A stretch of DNA of 64,000 bases from contig JAAXNY010000009.1 of assembly GCA_013420905.1 (NCBI GenBank), positions 2,914,001 through 2,978,000 of the forward strand, given 5' to 3'. Source of the stretch: Collybia mongolica. Taxonomy: Eukaryota > Basidiomycota > Agaricomycetes > Agaricales > Clitocybaceae. The stretch's first letter is position 1, and every line of letters starts with the position of its first letter. Positions 13,014 through 24,170 of this stretch are shown here, one piece after another. Under the pieces are notes generated by a model. That model ran no database searches. It was not told the origin of the DNA and saw nothing but the letters and a program-made list of their open reading frames with translations. The position numbers were made by a program, and so were the translations under genes.

Positions 13014-14235
13014 CGTTCAAGCAAAAACGTCGGATTCGCGAGCAACAATATCGGACTGTTATAGCTGTAGCTCAGCTTCCTTTTAATCCGGGATTGATCA
13101 AATGATCATGAAAGTCTTTCAAGTCAATCTACAACTTGAGTCTGTTCGGTAAAAGGGTACAGCCGTTTAGTCGTTCAATTCAGTTTCTACTCACCTCGGA
13201 ACTTCCTCGAGGATCCTGATAGTCGGGCAAATTCGATCTATGCACTTCGAGAAGTGGAGCAAAAGTGGGGAAGCTACTTTCTGTTGACGCTGGAGTTTGG
13301 GGTGTAGCGAGTGAGTCACGTGGGACACCTGTTAAAGCTGAGGGGCGAGAGGTCCATGAGTTCTCATATTCACAAGACTGGAAAAAAAAGACAGGAAAAT
13401 GTAAAAGGGTCAAGCGAAGGAGCTTATATATTGAAGATAGCCAAGCTAGCCAAGTAAGCTAAGGAAAAGCAAGTCAAGATAATGATAACAACCAGGAGAA
13501 AAGGATTCCAAGAACAAGGAAAACAACAAGGTTGAGGAGATCACATGTGCAACCAGAGAGAATTGGCGTTACGTGGTCGGAAAAATAGTTCATTTCAACG
13601 GACCTAAAGTTTACCCTCGCGCTCCTGAAGAAGTAATCGATCTATTAATAGAATCGCTATTGCATGATGGTTATAACATCGACGCTCGAGAGGTCAGGTT
13701 TTCTCGGAGTTTGTCCGATGTCATTCCAATTCAGGCTTTGTCTCTCTTCGCCTTTGTTTTGTCTTGCCTCATCGTTATCGCGGGTTTTCACTGGATGCGC
13801 GAAGGGTGTCGCCCTAAAAAACCGTAAAGAAGTATTCGCCCATCCGGGTGTGAGTATACACCATCTGTCACTTGGTTCTTGCGTCTTCTGGCTTTTTTGA
13901 CTATTTTTCCGCGAAAGGCCCAATCCCGGGTGCAACTCGGTTTGATCCTGTTAGCATTGACACTAGCCGTAGAGGCCATCCCGAGAGAATTATGGACAGA
14001 GATAGAAGATATATAGGCGCATAAGAGGAATTCCGGTGTTTAGCGATTCTTCGTTTTCAGGGTGATCGTTTTACAATACAACAATAAAAAATGCGATGGA
14101 ATAAGGGAATAGAAAGGTAATAAAAATTGTATGATTGGAGGCGTGTAAGGCAAGAGCGATGTACGAGATTCACGAAATTCAAATTCCCAAACTCAGATAC
14201 AGTGTGGGGTGGTGGGGGTGAGTAGAATGGAGGAG
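13014..14235. other. Gene-free stretch, xylanase upstream region
   Basis: About 1.2 kb between the xylanase and CENP-C genes. It holds the xylanase upstream region and a CACGTG hexamer near 13318. Small open frames on both strands (for example 13573-13827, plus, with one hydrophobic span) have no family match and I do not call them. Confidence 0.4.
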
Positions 14236-16331
14236 CTAAACCTTTGTCGACGCCGCTCGTTTGTTCGCCGGGGGTTTGGACATCGGTCGCGCCGTAGCTC
14301 CGTCGACTTGCGTTGCTGCGCCGGCACTGGACGACCTTCCTTGTACGGACTTTCGAGCATCGGCCGACGGGCGCCTTGACGGATCGCGGTGAAGATTGCC
14401 TGCTCCTGCCATTCCTTCCAGCTCCTCTTCAGATGGGGCCATTTTGCGCGCCTGGGTGAAGAAGATTTTGGCATCGCGGTCAGCGATGTTCTCAATAAAA
14501 TATGTGTTGCCTATGCAGGTCGAGAAACTAGTGAGCAGGATGATTAGGCGTGGCATCTGATGGAACATATACCACGTGGAACAAGAAACATGGCCCCTGT
14601 GGCGAGGACGAGGCTTGTGTTGTGGACTTTCAGGTTGACAGCACCTTCAATGACATAAAAGACCTAGAAGAAAAAATGAACAATCGAAATTGTGCGTCGC
14701 GGTTGATGTATACACACGTATGTATTATCCTTGGTGCTTTTACTTGGCTTCCTTCCTCTAGGTGGAATGACAAGCACTCCCGCAGCAATGAAATCTGCGT
14801 CCCCGAAAACTTTCATGAATGCCCAGTCATTGTTTGCGGCGGGCACTGGATGCACCATCCTAGAAGTCAATGCAATTCCTGGAAAGAGTCAATGATACAA
14901 CGTGAGAAATACGATGCCACAACGTACGCCTTGCCACTTCTTCTGACGTAGGAAAATCCAGCACCACACATTGTGTCTCTGTGTCATCGTCCCAACCTTC
15001 TTCTGGATTCTCTTTAGAGACGTGCACAATCCTAACTTCAGCTTCTTCATCGGCAACCTTACTCTTACTCCGTCCTCTTCCTCCCATCCTCTTCCTCTTA
15101 CCTAATGGCTCAGGTTGCTCCTTAGGTATTCGCACAATTTCTCGGATCGGGGGTACGAGGACAAGTCCATTTCCAGACGACTGGCTCCTCCCATATACTA
15201 GTTTTTCGCCGCGCCAATACTCGAGTGGTTTATAATGTTCTCGTGCGCTCTTCCGGACACCTTCCCGATATGCTGAGAGAAAGGTCTCTTAGGTCAAAAG
15301 TATGCGACAAGTAATACGATACTCACGGCGATTCTCTTTCCTTGACTTCCCTCGTAGTCGACCCGCAGATTTCTTGACTTCCTCGACAGCGAATTTAGCT
15401 TTCTTGGTTCGCCTTGGCTCTGGCTCTGGATGTTCCTCTCCAGCCTCGTCGTCATCATCAGAAGCGCCCTGTTCGACGTGATCTAGCGCTTGAGCAATAT
15501 CATCCTCAACTTCTTCCTCAGGCTCCTCCGGCACCTCGGATAACGCGCGTTCCTTGCCTTTATCCCGCCGCGGGGGTTGCGGGGATAGCTCGTCTACACC
15601 ATCATGGCCATTCTGTTGATCTTCATCGTCGTCATCGTCATCCTGATCCATCAATGTAAAGCTCGTCTCGTGATGCGTGATGCGGTCGGCTGAGCCACCC
15701 CCTTGTGGACTGGCATTATCAAACCCACTGTTGTCCATGCCACCATAATCATTATTTGGTGGATCCGAGTCCGAGTCTAAGTCGCGTGCTCTGACCGATC
15801 TCGAAAGACTAGAACGTCCTGGGCCTGACGTGTGGCCCGCGGATTTGCGCGCCGAACCGCGAGGTCGTGGTGAGGGTATTTCGTCGAAGTCGACGTCGGA
15901 GGTGCGGGGCATACGCTGCGAAGAGGATCCGGCGCGACTTAGATTGGACGGCGTTGCGGGGTGTCGAGAATTTGCAAAGTATTGCATCGGACCTATACAG
16001 TCATATTTCACCGCAATCTCATGAACGCAACGGCAGACGGCTCACTGTCGTCTAGCTCCATCGACATTTCACCATTCTCGTCTAAATCTTCGTCAAGCAC
16101 AGGTACCATTGATTTCTTCTTTCTACCCTTCGGCTTTGGTGGTGTCCGTTTATCGGCCTGTTGCATGATCTCCTCGAACGGCTCGAAACCGTCAGATTTG
16201 CGTTCGACATGTCGGACCGCTATGCCTGTTTTCTTGCCGACTTCGGGGTTGTCTCCTCTGTAAGGAATATGTGCTCTCTGGGGCCCGCGTCGAGAGCCGC
16301 CAACGCTGCTCTTGCGCCCCGCCGTGGACAT
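14236..16331 (-). CDS. MIF2: CENP-C / Mif2 inner kinetochore protein
   Basis: CENP-C binds CENP-A nucleosomes and links centromeric chromatin to the outer kinetochore. Six exons (16331-16046, 15992-15327, 15272-14928, 14878-14718, 14663-14573, 14510-14236) give 607 aa with every join in frame. Residues 10-50 carry the conserved fungal N-terminus (IPYRGDNPEVGKKTGIAV, RKSDGFEPFEEIM); the middle is acidic and Ser/Pro-rich. The CENP-C motif is at residues 322-345 (EGVRKSAREHYKPLEYWRGE), with the Arg and aromatic residues that contact the nucleosome. A C-terminal cupin dimerisation domain follows (about 440-530: FGDADFIAAGVLVIPPRGRK, KDNTYVFYVIEGAVNLKVH, VPRGNTYFIENI). A further in-frame ATG at 16469 would overlap the neighbour's first exon, so I prefer 16331. 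The gene diverges from the thiouridylase. Confidence 0.95.
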
Positions 16332-16430
16332 GGGTTGAAACTTGGATTGGGAAACAAGTCCTTGTTGTTGACCGTGGGAACTAAACGCAACTTCACGGCG
16401 CGCTTGGTCGTATTTGGTCCAATTCCGTTT
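16332..16430. promoter_or_regulatory. Shared divergent promoter of CENP-C and mitochondrial thiouridylase
   Basis: Only 99 bp separate the two preferred start codons, which point away from each other. Any promoter elements for both genes must lie here or inside the opposing first exons. I see no clear TATA box. Confidence 0.6.
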
Positions 16431-18099
16431 ATGGCGACCACCCTGTGCCTTCGAGCCTCCCTCAGCCAATACCTTCGACGATGGCCTCGTCGCTCGTACA
16501 GCACGAGTATAGGCGAATGCGCGCCCAGAAAGGGTGACAGAGGTGAATCTTGTCTGCTATCACTCTATCCTGGTCTTTGATCCTCCGCGGTCAGTTATTG
16601 TTGGAATGTCTGGAGGAGTCGACTCTTCGGTAACCGCTAAGTTGTTGGCCGACCAGGTCAGTCTGTCATTTTGTGTTCCGATCTCGGTATCTGAAGTAAT
16701 GGGACGATTAGGATTTCGATCTTTCTGCGGTGTTCATGCGGAACTGGGATACCCGAGATGAGTCGGGGACAGACAAGGGCTGTGAATGGGAAAAGGATTG
16801 GGAGGACGTTCAGAGGGTTTGCAAAGTCCTCGGCCTGCCCTGTGAAATGGTGCGCTTCACAAAAAACTATTGAATGCTTTCTCACACATCCCATGTAGAT
16901 TGACTTATCTCGACAATATTGGAATAGAGTTTTCGAGCCATCCCTGAAGCAATGGGAACTGGGCGTTACTCCTAATCCTGACGTATGGTGTAACAAGTAA
17001 AGTGTTATAATATTACTTAAAGCCACCTTCTGACACGGATATAGAGAAATCAAATTTGGGGCCCTTCTTGAACACCTACCCGCAACAGCACGGTCCGAAA
17101 CCTGGTTCGCGACCGGTACGTACACTTTATTCATTGTTAGGTTGAAACTTCCTGACTTTAATGCCTCAGGTCACTACGCCCGTAAATCCTGGTCAATTTC
17201 AGCCTCCCACCACTCTGAGGCCTTCGCGAGACCAAAGCTCCTCCAAGCGTTCGACAAGAACAAAGATCAGAGTTATTACCTGTCTTCCATATCTGAAGCA
17301 GGTCTTCGCCGGGCTCTATTCCCCTTGGGGAACCTCACGAAGCCTGAGGTTCGTGAGATCGCAAGCAAGCACCGCCTGCCAACTGCGGAAAGGGCAGAGA
17401 GCATGGGATTGTGTTTCGTTGGCGAGAAATCAAAATTCGGCAATTTTATATGTAATACTTTCAATGATTTGCATGCACCACCATGTCTGCTTACTGATGT
17501 TGATCCCAGCAAGTTACATTCCGCCAAAGCCAGGACCTATAGTGGACCTTACTACTAACAAGAGAGTGGGCAAGCATGGCGGACTCTGGACATACACGAT
17601 TGGTGAAAAAGCCAGGATCGGAGGGATGGTTGAAAAGATGTTTGTTGCAAAGAAGGATACAAGTTCCAACACCATCTACATAGTCCCAGGAACGTAAGTT
17701 TAGCGTTCCTCTGAGAATATTCGACCCATAATCCCTCGTAGGAACCATGAAGCCCTTTACGCTACAGCGCTTCGCATCCGCGAATTCTCCTGGGTATGGG
17801 CTGATTCGCCTCCACCCGAAATTCAAACGCAACACGGATTTCGTACATACATCAAGTACAGGCACCGTATGGACCATGTAATGTGTACCGTTTACAGGCA
17901 AGTCACCAGTAAACCATATTTATTCATCGCCCATTCCGGTCCCTTCCTTAGCTCGCCAATCAACCCCAGGGGTGTGGAAATTTTGTTTGACGAACCTCAA
18001 AAGTCAATCGCACTTGGCCAGGTCGCGGCTCTATGGAACCCAGAAGGCGAATGGTGTCTAGGATGCGGCGTCATCACGAAAACCTTCCCCGCGATTTGA
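16431..18099 (+). CDS. SLM3: Mitochondrial tRNA-specific 2-thiouridylase (MnmA/MTU1 family)
   Basis: Catalyses 2-thiolation of the wobble uridine in mitochondrial tRNAs for Lys, Glu and Gln. Eight exons: 16431-16542, 16595-16656, 16712-16849, 16899-16996, 17045-17115, 17170-17451, 17510-17693, 17742-18099 (434 aa). The first exon encodes an Arg/Ser-rich, acid-free presequence (ATTLCLRASLSQYLRRWPRR) typical of mitochondrial import. The PP-loop SGGVDSS (residues 43-49) binds ATP; FMRNWDTRDESG, TPNPDVWCN (Cys135) and ESMGLCFVGE (Cys242) supply the two catalytic cysteines of the family. The C-terminus ends with KSIALGQVAALW and LGCGVI. Residues after VMCTVY may hide a 54-nt in-frame GC-AG intron (AG|GCAAGT near 17895 to CTTAG near 17948) that would shorten the product to 416 aa and remove a segment absent from the conserved core. 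Symbol by analogy with yeast. Confidence 0.94.
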
Positions 18100-18860
18100 T
18101 GAGGTGTAATGACAAGATGAAGAAGAACGACATAAGATATGATAAAAATATACATTATCTGAACTTAGGTTAGGGGATCCGGCACTATATGTGTATGATT
18201 GACCATCTTACAAAGCATCCCGCACAATACTACACCAAGGCCCAGGCGGCTGTCCAAGATTGAATTTCAATCCCTGGGCTCGAACAACAATTGCTTCCAT
18301 TTCTCCTCTCTAAGAGATACGGGAAGCGAACTAATTGCATGGTATTGACAGCACCGGAAGCATCGAATCCAACTCAATGAAATTCCTCTGTCCTATTTCA
18401 GTCTGTCTTAGTTGCAAGGAAAGGACCAACAGACAAACGAAAACACTCATACCGCCTTTCGACAAACGGCATTCTTAGTTCTTCTAGGGATTGCTGTTCC
18501 GAGTGTTACCTCCGCCAGCATTTCACTGATAAACTACCCCACCTTACCTTCTCGTCGTTAGACGGCGATTCTGGCACCCTATCTATAACCGGTGGACCCA
18601 ACGCTGTAAGTCGATGGTTTCATGACTAACCTATCCACATTGTCCTCCCATCCGCCACTGCCCACAGTACGCCAGCGTCAGATATGACGGTGATTAGGTA
18701 AAGATGTATCAATTTAAAGAGTGCATGTGATTTGTGCTTGCAAATGAGGTGGCGCTGGACGTCGTGTTCTGCGGACCCGCCGACTGGTCCTGCTATCCGT
18801 GAGCCGACCACGCTTCACTTGATTATAAACTTTTCAGAGGACACAGGAATTCCGACCGTT
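18100..18860. other. Gene-free stretch, possible relict N-terminus at 18465-18605
   Basis: No intact gene. Around 18465-18560 one plus-strand frame reads like a signal peptide (FLVLLGIAVPSVTSASISL) and the next frame continues TFSSLDGDSGTLSITGG. This could be a frame-shifted relic of a small secreted protein, but it is too short and broken to call. Confidence 0.3.
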
Positions 18861-19323
18861 CGGGAAGGGTAGTTTCACCAGTCAACGTCCCAATAACTGC
18901 TGGTTTACATCACACCCGGCGCTCTGGATTGGTATAGTATGTTCGGTTAAAATGCTACATGTCTACGAGGTAAACTTTGATGCATTCCTATCGAAATGCA
19001 TATATCCGAATTTCACTGCTGAACTTCCATGAGGGAGGACTTTTCACCCAAGAACAAGAGGTCGTGTACAAGTAACCGCAGTTATTTCGAATAGTCAGGA
19101 CACATTCACAGTGCGTAAATGCTATTCGACCGATTAGAGGTCCGAAGCCAGCCATTTGCGTTTTTCGCACCACCAAAACCTGGACCACGGGCCGCTCTAT
19201 CCTATACATCCAGTTCACGAATGAAGATTCAAATACACCAGTATAACTAAGTTTTCTTTCTCATTGACCAAATTGTCCTATTTTATTTTACGACTGGGAG
19301 AGAAACAGATAGGTGCTAGTAGA

Positions 19324-21471
19324 CTACTCTAAGTGACTGACTCTACTCAGGCGTGTTGCGGAACGGTCCAAGTTGCCTCGTGGGTTGAAGACCCAACGAG
19401 GAGCTAGAGGCTTCTCTTCGTAGGTTATGACAACCTCCGTTCCTAAAGGAATTATCTCAGAAAGTGCAGGAAAGATATCTTGTCCCTTCTCAGGGAGTTC
19501 AAAGCTTGCACGACCCAGACGGGCCACCCCAAATGTGGACGAAAAGGTGGTTCTCGACTTGATGAAGCTAAGAAGGGCGTCGGGAGACACACTGGTTGGG
19601 CGGCATTCAATGGATTTCAAACGGGGGAAAAGTGGCCGTTCTTTTTTTGGTATTAAAAGTGCTAGAATGTTGTCGTCAAAAAGTGCTTTATTCCTGTCAG
19701 GAGAGCTCCACCCTCCCCTGATATTGATGAACAATCGAGTCGCATCTGGAAGCCGGGTAATTAATGCGGTGAGAGACTCCCGAGTTTGGTATGCATAAGT
19801 TAGAGTAATGTTCTCTAGAGTCGTTACACGACCGAAGAAGGCATATAGTGGATCCGGATTGGTTTCAATGCTGACCGAGTTAACCTTGAGTTCAAGCCTG
19901 CAAAGTTTAGGTAGTTGAAGACGCTCCAAGAAGGCCCCCATGCCATGCCCCCCGTGAATAGTAATGTTCTTCAAGCTAGGGACTGTCACAGCAGGCAGTT
20001 CGCTGACTAAGACGTTGGCTTCTGAAAGAGCCATTGTACAGACAATGAGGTTTTGGCAGTGGCGCAAGATATTGAGGGCAGCGTCTGCACGTAATCCGTG
20101 GAGTGTTAAAAACGAGCCTTGGATTATCAAGACCTCTGTCAACGCTGACCAGTTGGTTACATCCCAGGGAACCATGAAGGAAGGGACTAAAAGCTTTCGT
20201 AGACAAGGTGCCTGGAGGGCTTCAGGGGGGTTTGTGAAGGATATGTTATATGTTGCACTAAGGCCAAGGGTTGGAGTACGCAAGGAACAGCTTTTGAGCA
20301 GCGGTACGTCTTCTTTGGTAAGGGAAGTAATAAGTGGATATGTGAAGGTCGATAACGAAAGGTCGATATGTCCAAGGGGGTTTCGGAGTTTGAATTTACC
20401 ATATCAGGACGGTTAGTTAGTTGGCCCCCCGAGGTCGTTAAAATATTTTTTTTGTAATCATGTGATCAGGTGCCCGGCAACCCAAGCGGAGGTGCAGGGT
20501 AGCGTTTTGATGCGAGCGAAGCTCACCGACAGCTCCCTTTTTGGAAGAGAAGCGCCAAGAGAGGACGGCAGGTGCAGGATGCGAGACGGGATGGGTAAGT
20601 TTTGAAACATTCCTCGAAAGCGAGTCACATACCACTGAAACGGCCCATAGTACCACCTCCAATGTGTTGACCTGGAGTACTCCGTTAGCAGTTGGGTCTG
20701 CGAAGCATGCGAGGCAAGTGGGAACAGTCAGAGACGTCTAGGACGGCGGCGGCGACAGTAGGGCGATAAGGGTGCTTCCTAGTATATCCTTATTTGGAAA
20801 TTATTTCCCACCACTGTTAGTTAGTTCCCCCCTCGAGGTCCTTAGAAAAAAAATCGACCTGATATGGGGAATTTTTTTCCTGAAACCCCCTTGGATATGT
20901 CTCCATCTGTCGCACAATGAAACCAAGAATTGTACGAGGGCGTGCTCCTCCTTGCGAGCGGCTGTATGAAAGAGGGCAATCGAGAGAGGCAGAGCACCTG
21001 ACCTACCCAACCACTCTTCGACCGCTTGCGTAAGAACAGAAATATCGACTCCCTGCCATGCCGTAGACGTTGGCTGGGGTACGGAAATATAAATACTCGA
21101 CCAGAGCATGGGAATAGACATGGAGATACTTCTCCACGAGCTGCACACACGTCCTAGGAGCAGTGGGGCCTCCGACAACTTATTACAGAGTTATGGTCGG
21201 TGGGAAGGCAATGCAAGAATATCTCTTGAAGGACGTCTTGGGGAATTCTGCGAATGGGTGATAACAGAGCTTGGTGTGGGGTAATAAAATCATTTAGCTG
21301 CCGTCGTTTGGCGGATAGCTCATCGATGCTCTTCTGCAGCCTTGAGATCTCAGCATCTAACTGGTGGAGTTGCTCCAGCGGTTCTACGAGGAGCTGAGAA
21401 ATTTGTTTAATCTCATCGTTCGTAGGAACGTAGTTGGTGGCTAATCTGTGGGTAAATGGGGAATAGCTCAT
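19324..21471 (-). pseudogene. F-box family pseudogene A, frameshift plus transposon insertion
   Basis: Starts at ATG 21471 (MSYSPFTHRLATNYVPTNDE), with the family's coiled coil (LDAEISRLQKSIDELSAKRR) and F-box segment (LLSPIRRIPQDVLQEIFLHC). A one-base deletion near 21172 shifts the frame just before APLLLGRVCSSWRS. The shifted frame continues to RWRHI, where a 521-bp element is inserted (20373-20893). Removing the element and one copy of its 8-bp duplication restores RWRHIDLSLSTFTY and the frame continues through the Leu-rich half to the stop at 19324. The gene therefore has at least two disabling changes. It is paralogous to pseudogene B and to the intact F-box genes of this window. Confidence 0.88.
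20373..20893. mobile_element. hAT-like non-autonomous element (521 bp) with 8-bp target duplication
   Basis: Both ends carry the perfect inverted repeat CAAGGGGGTTTC (20373-20384 and complement of 20882-20893), extended imperfectly to about 38 bp with CCATATCAGG shared further in. Flanks are identical 8-mers GATATGTC at 20365-20372 and 20894-20901. The second F-box pseudogene has the corresponding unoccupied site at 23376-23383. An 8-bp duplication is the hallmark of hAT transposition. No transposase frame fits inside. Subterminal GTTAGTTAGTT followed by a C-run and CGAGGTC occurs near both ends in direct orientation (20411 and 20817). Confidence 0.88.
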
Positions 21472-21779
21472 GTTGGGATTTGCAGCGCCTTTAGTAGTTC
21501 ATAGAAGAGGTAAGATGTGTGGCTGTGCGACATATAGAGGATCTGGAGCATACATTGCATTCGGTGGATTCGAATTTTCGCAGGGTTGTTCAAGGCCGCG
21601 ACATCTAAATATTAAATCCTCAGCTTTTCCCCGTTTCAATTTCACTGAATGAAGATTGGCAACCTATATGTCCCAAGGTCTGTCTCGATTTGAACTCTCT
21701 TTGTTGTGAGGAAGGATTAATAGCGATAGGATTCAAATATTCACTGCCTTGCCGCCATCAGGCGTATGGGAACCCCAAC

Positions 21780-24170
21780 TGCTCGAGAAAGCGGGATCTA
21801 CCAGTCGATGACCCAATGACCGTTGGTTCTATCGTTTGTTCAATAAATGTGGAACCTGTATACGAATTCGAGCTTGATGCTTGATAATACTATCCGAAAA
21901 TGCCGTCGCTAGTAGGAAATGCATTCCGCCTGAGTGAAGCTGAACCAACCCTCAAGGTTTCCGTAATGAGGGGCTTTTCACCCGCGAACGCGAGGTTGTA
22001 TGTGTGTAATTGTGACTTATCAGGATTCAGTACTAACTGGATGTTTTTCGGGTTGACTCAAACAGACTACCTAGCTAGGGTATAAACCGGTATTAGAAAC
22101 TCTAAATCAACCCGACACATCGTCCCTATGAATACGGATAGGATGTTTAATTGTAGCTGTCGTTTTCGATGGCCGATACGTGCCCATGCTGCGTAAATAC
22201 TATTCGACTAAGTATATTGAGGCCGATTTCAACTAGAATTCGGACCCCGACTCGTAGAAGTTCGTAAACAGGTTTTGAAAAAATTTGATATGATTTAGTT
22301 CTCTTAGTATCTGGATTATCCTCCTCTAATGATCATTATTTCATAACTAGGAGAGAGCTAGGCAGAGGTTAATCTAAGTGATTTAATTTGTTCAGACGTG
22401 GTACGGAACGATCCAAGTTGCCCCGTGGATCGAAGATCAAATGAGGAATATGAGGCTTATTTTCGTAGGTTAGAATAACCTCTGTTCCCCCAGGAATTAC
22501 ATCAGAAAGTGCAGGGAAGATGTCTCTCATCAAGGAGTTCAAAGCTTGTACGTTCCGGACGGGCCACCCAAGATGCGGACGAAAAATGTAGTTCTTGACT
22601 TGATCAAGCTAAGAACGTCGTGAAAGATACTGGCTGGGTAGCATTCCATGACTTTCAAGCGGGGAAAAAGTGGCCTTTGCTTTGTTGCCACCATGAGTGC
22701 AATTAAAAGGTGTGCTTTTACTTCCAGGCAATATCCGTCCTCTCACGTTAATAAATAATTCTGTCATGTCTGGAAGGTGAGTGATTAGTTCGGTGAGGGT
22801 ATCTTGAGTTCGGCATTTATAAGAGAGGGTGATTCTCTCTAAAGCCATTACGCGACTGAAGAAGGTATATAATGGATTTCTATTAGGTTCAGTTATGAGC
22901 GAATCAGAGGCTGCGAAGCGTAGGGAGCTGGAGACGTTCCAAGAATGCTCCGATGCCGTGCCCCCCACGAATAGTGAGGTATTTCAGACGGGGAAGTATA
23001 ACTGCTGGATGTTCACTAGGTGAAATATTGGCTTCTACGGGAGCCATCGTACAGAAGACGAGGTTTGACAGCGGCGCAAGATATCGAGAGCAAGATCTAC
23101 TCGTAGTCTGGGATATGAAAACGGTGCCTTGCACTACGATAATTTCCGTCAACGCTGACCAGTTGGGTGCGTCCCGCGGAAGAAAAGAGGAAGGAATTGA
23201 AAACTTTTCGAAGACGGGGTGTCTGAAAGACTTCCGAGAGATTTAATGAGGAAACGTCATGTGTCGCACTAAAACCAACGGTCGGTGTACGCAAGGAGCA
23301 ACTTTCGAGCAGTGCGACGTCCGCTTTGACGAGGAAGGCGACGAGCGTACATGTAAAAGTGGACAATGTGAGGTCGATATGCTTCCATCTGTCGCACAAT
23401 GACATCAAATATTGTACGAGGGCATACCCTTCCGTGTGAGCACCTTTGTGAAAGAGGGTGATTAATAGAGGAAGAGCACCAGACCTATTCAACCACTCCG
23501 TGACTGCCTGTGCGAAGCCGTACAAGAGTCGTAGGCTCAGGAACGGAAATATAGATACTCGACCAGAGCGTGGGCATAGCTATGGATATCCTTCATGAGC
23601 TGCATAAACGTCCAAGGAGCAATGCAGCTTCTCGACAACTCATTACAGAGTAGTGGTCGGTGGGAAGGCAATGCAAGAAGGTCTCTTGGAGGACGTCTTG
23701 TGAAATTCTGCGGATAGGTGATAACAGAGCTTGATGGGGGGTGATAAATTTATTTAGGTGCTGTCATATGGCGGATAGCTCATCGATGTTCTTCTGTAAC
23801 TTCGAAATTTCGGCGTCTGACCTGTAGAGTTGCTCCAGTGGTTCTACGAGGAGCTGAGAAATTTGTTTGATCTCATCGTTTGTAGGATCGTAGTTGGAGG
23901 TTGATCTGTGGGTGAATGGGGAATGGTTCATGTTAAGATTTTATAGCGCTTTTGGCACACGAGTCTCTAAGCAGTCTCTCGAAATGGTTGCTGTGGAGGA
24001 GGCAAGGTGTGTGGCTGTGCAACCCAAATAGAGGATTACGCATTTGGTTGATTCGCAGCTGCTTTGCAGGGGCCACAACGTCTTGGCCCTCAACTTTTCC
24101 CCCACCTTCGAGTTCGCTGAATGGCGACATCATTTGCAGCCTATGCGTCCCAATTCCTGAACAGGCAGCA
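21780..24170. repeat. Tandem segmental duplication, unit B (adjacent to SLC44 5' end)
   Basis: Counterpart of unit A (18860-21690). It contains F-box pseudogene B and runs into the genuine 5' end of the SLC44 gene at 24121. The segment upstream of each F-box ATG is recognisably shared (TGTGTGGCTGTGCRAC, CTCARCTTTTCCCC, RCTGAATG). Unit B lacks the hAT-like insertion and so preserves its target site. Confidence 0.72.
22377..23931 (-). pseudogene. F-box family pseudogene B, multiple stops and frameshifts
   Basis: Begins at ATG 23931 (MNHSPFTHRSTSNYDPTNDE) and is alignable with pseudogene A to the 3' end near 22377. It has a TGA inside the coiled coil (DELSAI-stop-QHLNKF), a TAG where CSSWR should be, and several frame changes; readable pieces lie at 23097-23525, 22904-23152 and 22609-22968 (ITLSYKCRTQDTLTELITHL, LPDMTELFINVRG). 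No single long frame survives, so this copy decayed earlier or faster than copy A. It is not expected to make a functional F-box protein. Confidence 0.85.

Larger units (their letters stand above)
18860..21690. repeat. Tandem segmental duplication, unit A (left of SLC44 gene)
   Basis: This stretch is similar in the same order and orientation to 21780-24170. Shared landmarks include the 3' flank (TCAACGTCCCAATAACTG versus TCGATGACCCAATGACCG; CTTTTCACCC; GCGTAAAT.CTATTCGAC), the whole F-box pseudogene, and about 200 bp upstream of it ending in a remnant of the first codons of the SLC44 gene near 21652-21690. Edges are approximate because divergence is high. Unit A additionally carries the 521-bp hAT-like insertion. 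Confidence 0.75.

Noticed and set aside
13573..13827. 84-codon plus-strand frame with a hydrophobic stretch
   Set aside because: No family match, no splice context, and frames in other phases overlap it equally well.
16332..16469. Longer CENP-C N-terminus starting at 16469
   Set aside because: The extra 46 residues are not family-like and would overlap the first exon of the divergent thiouridylase, whose presequence is convincing.
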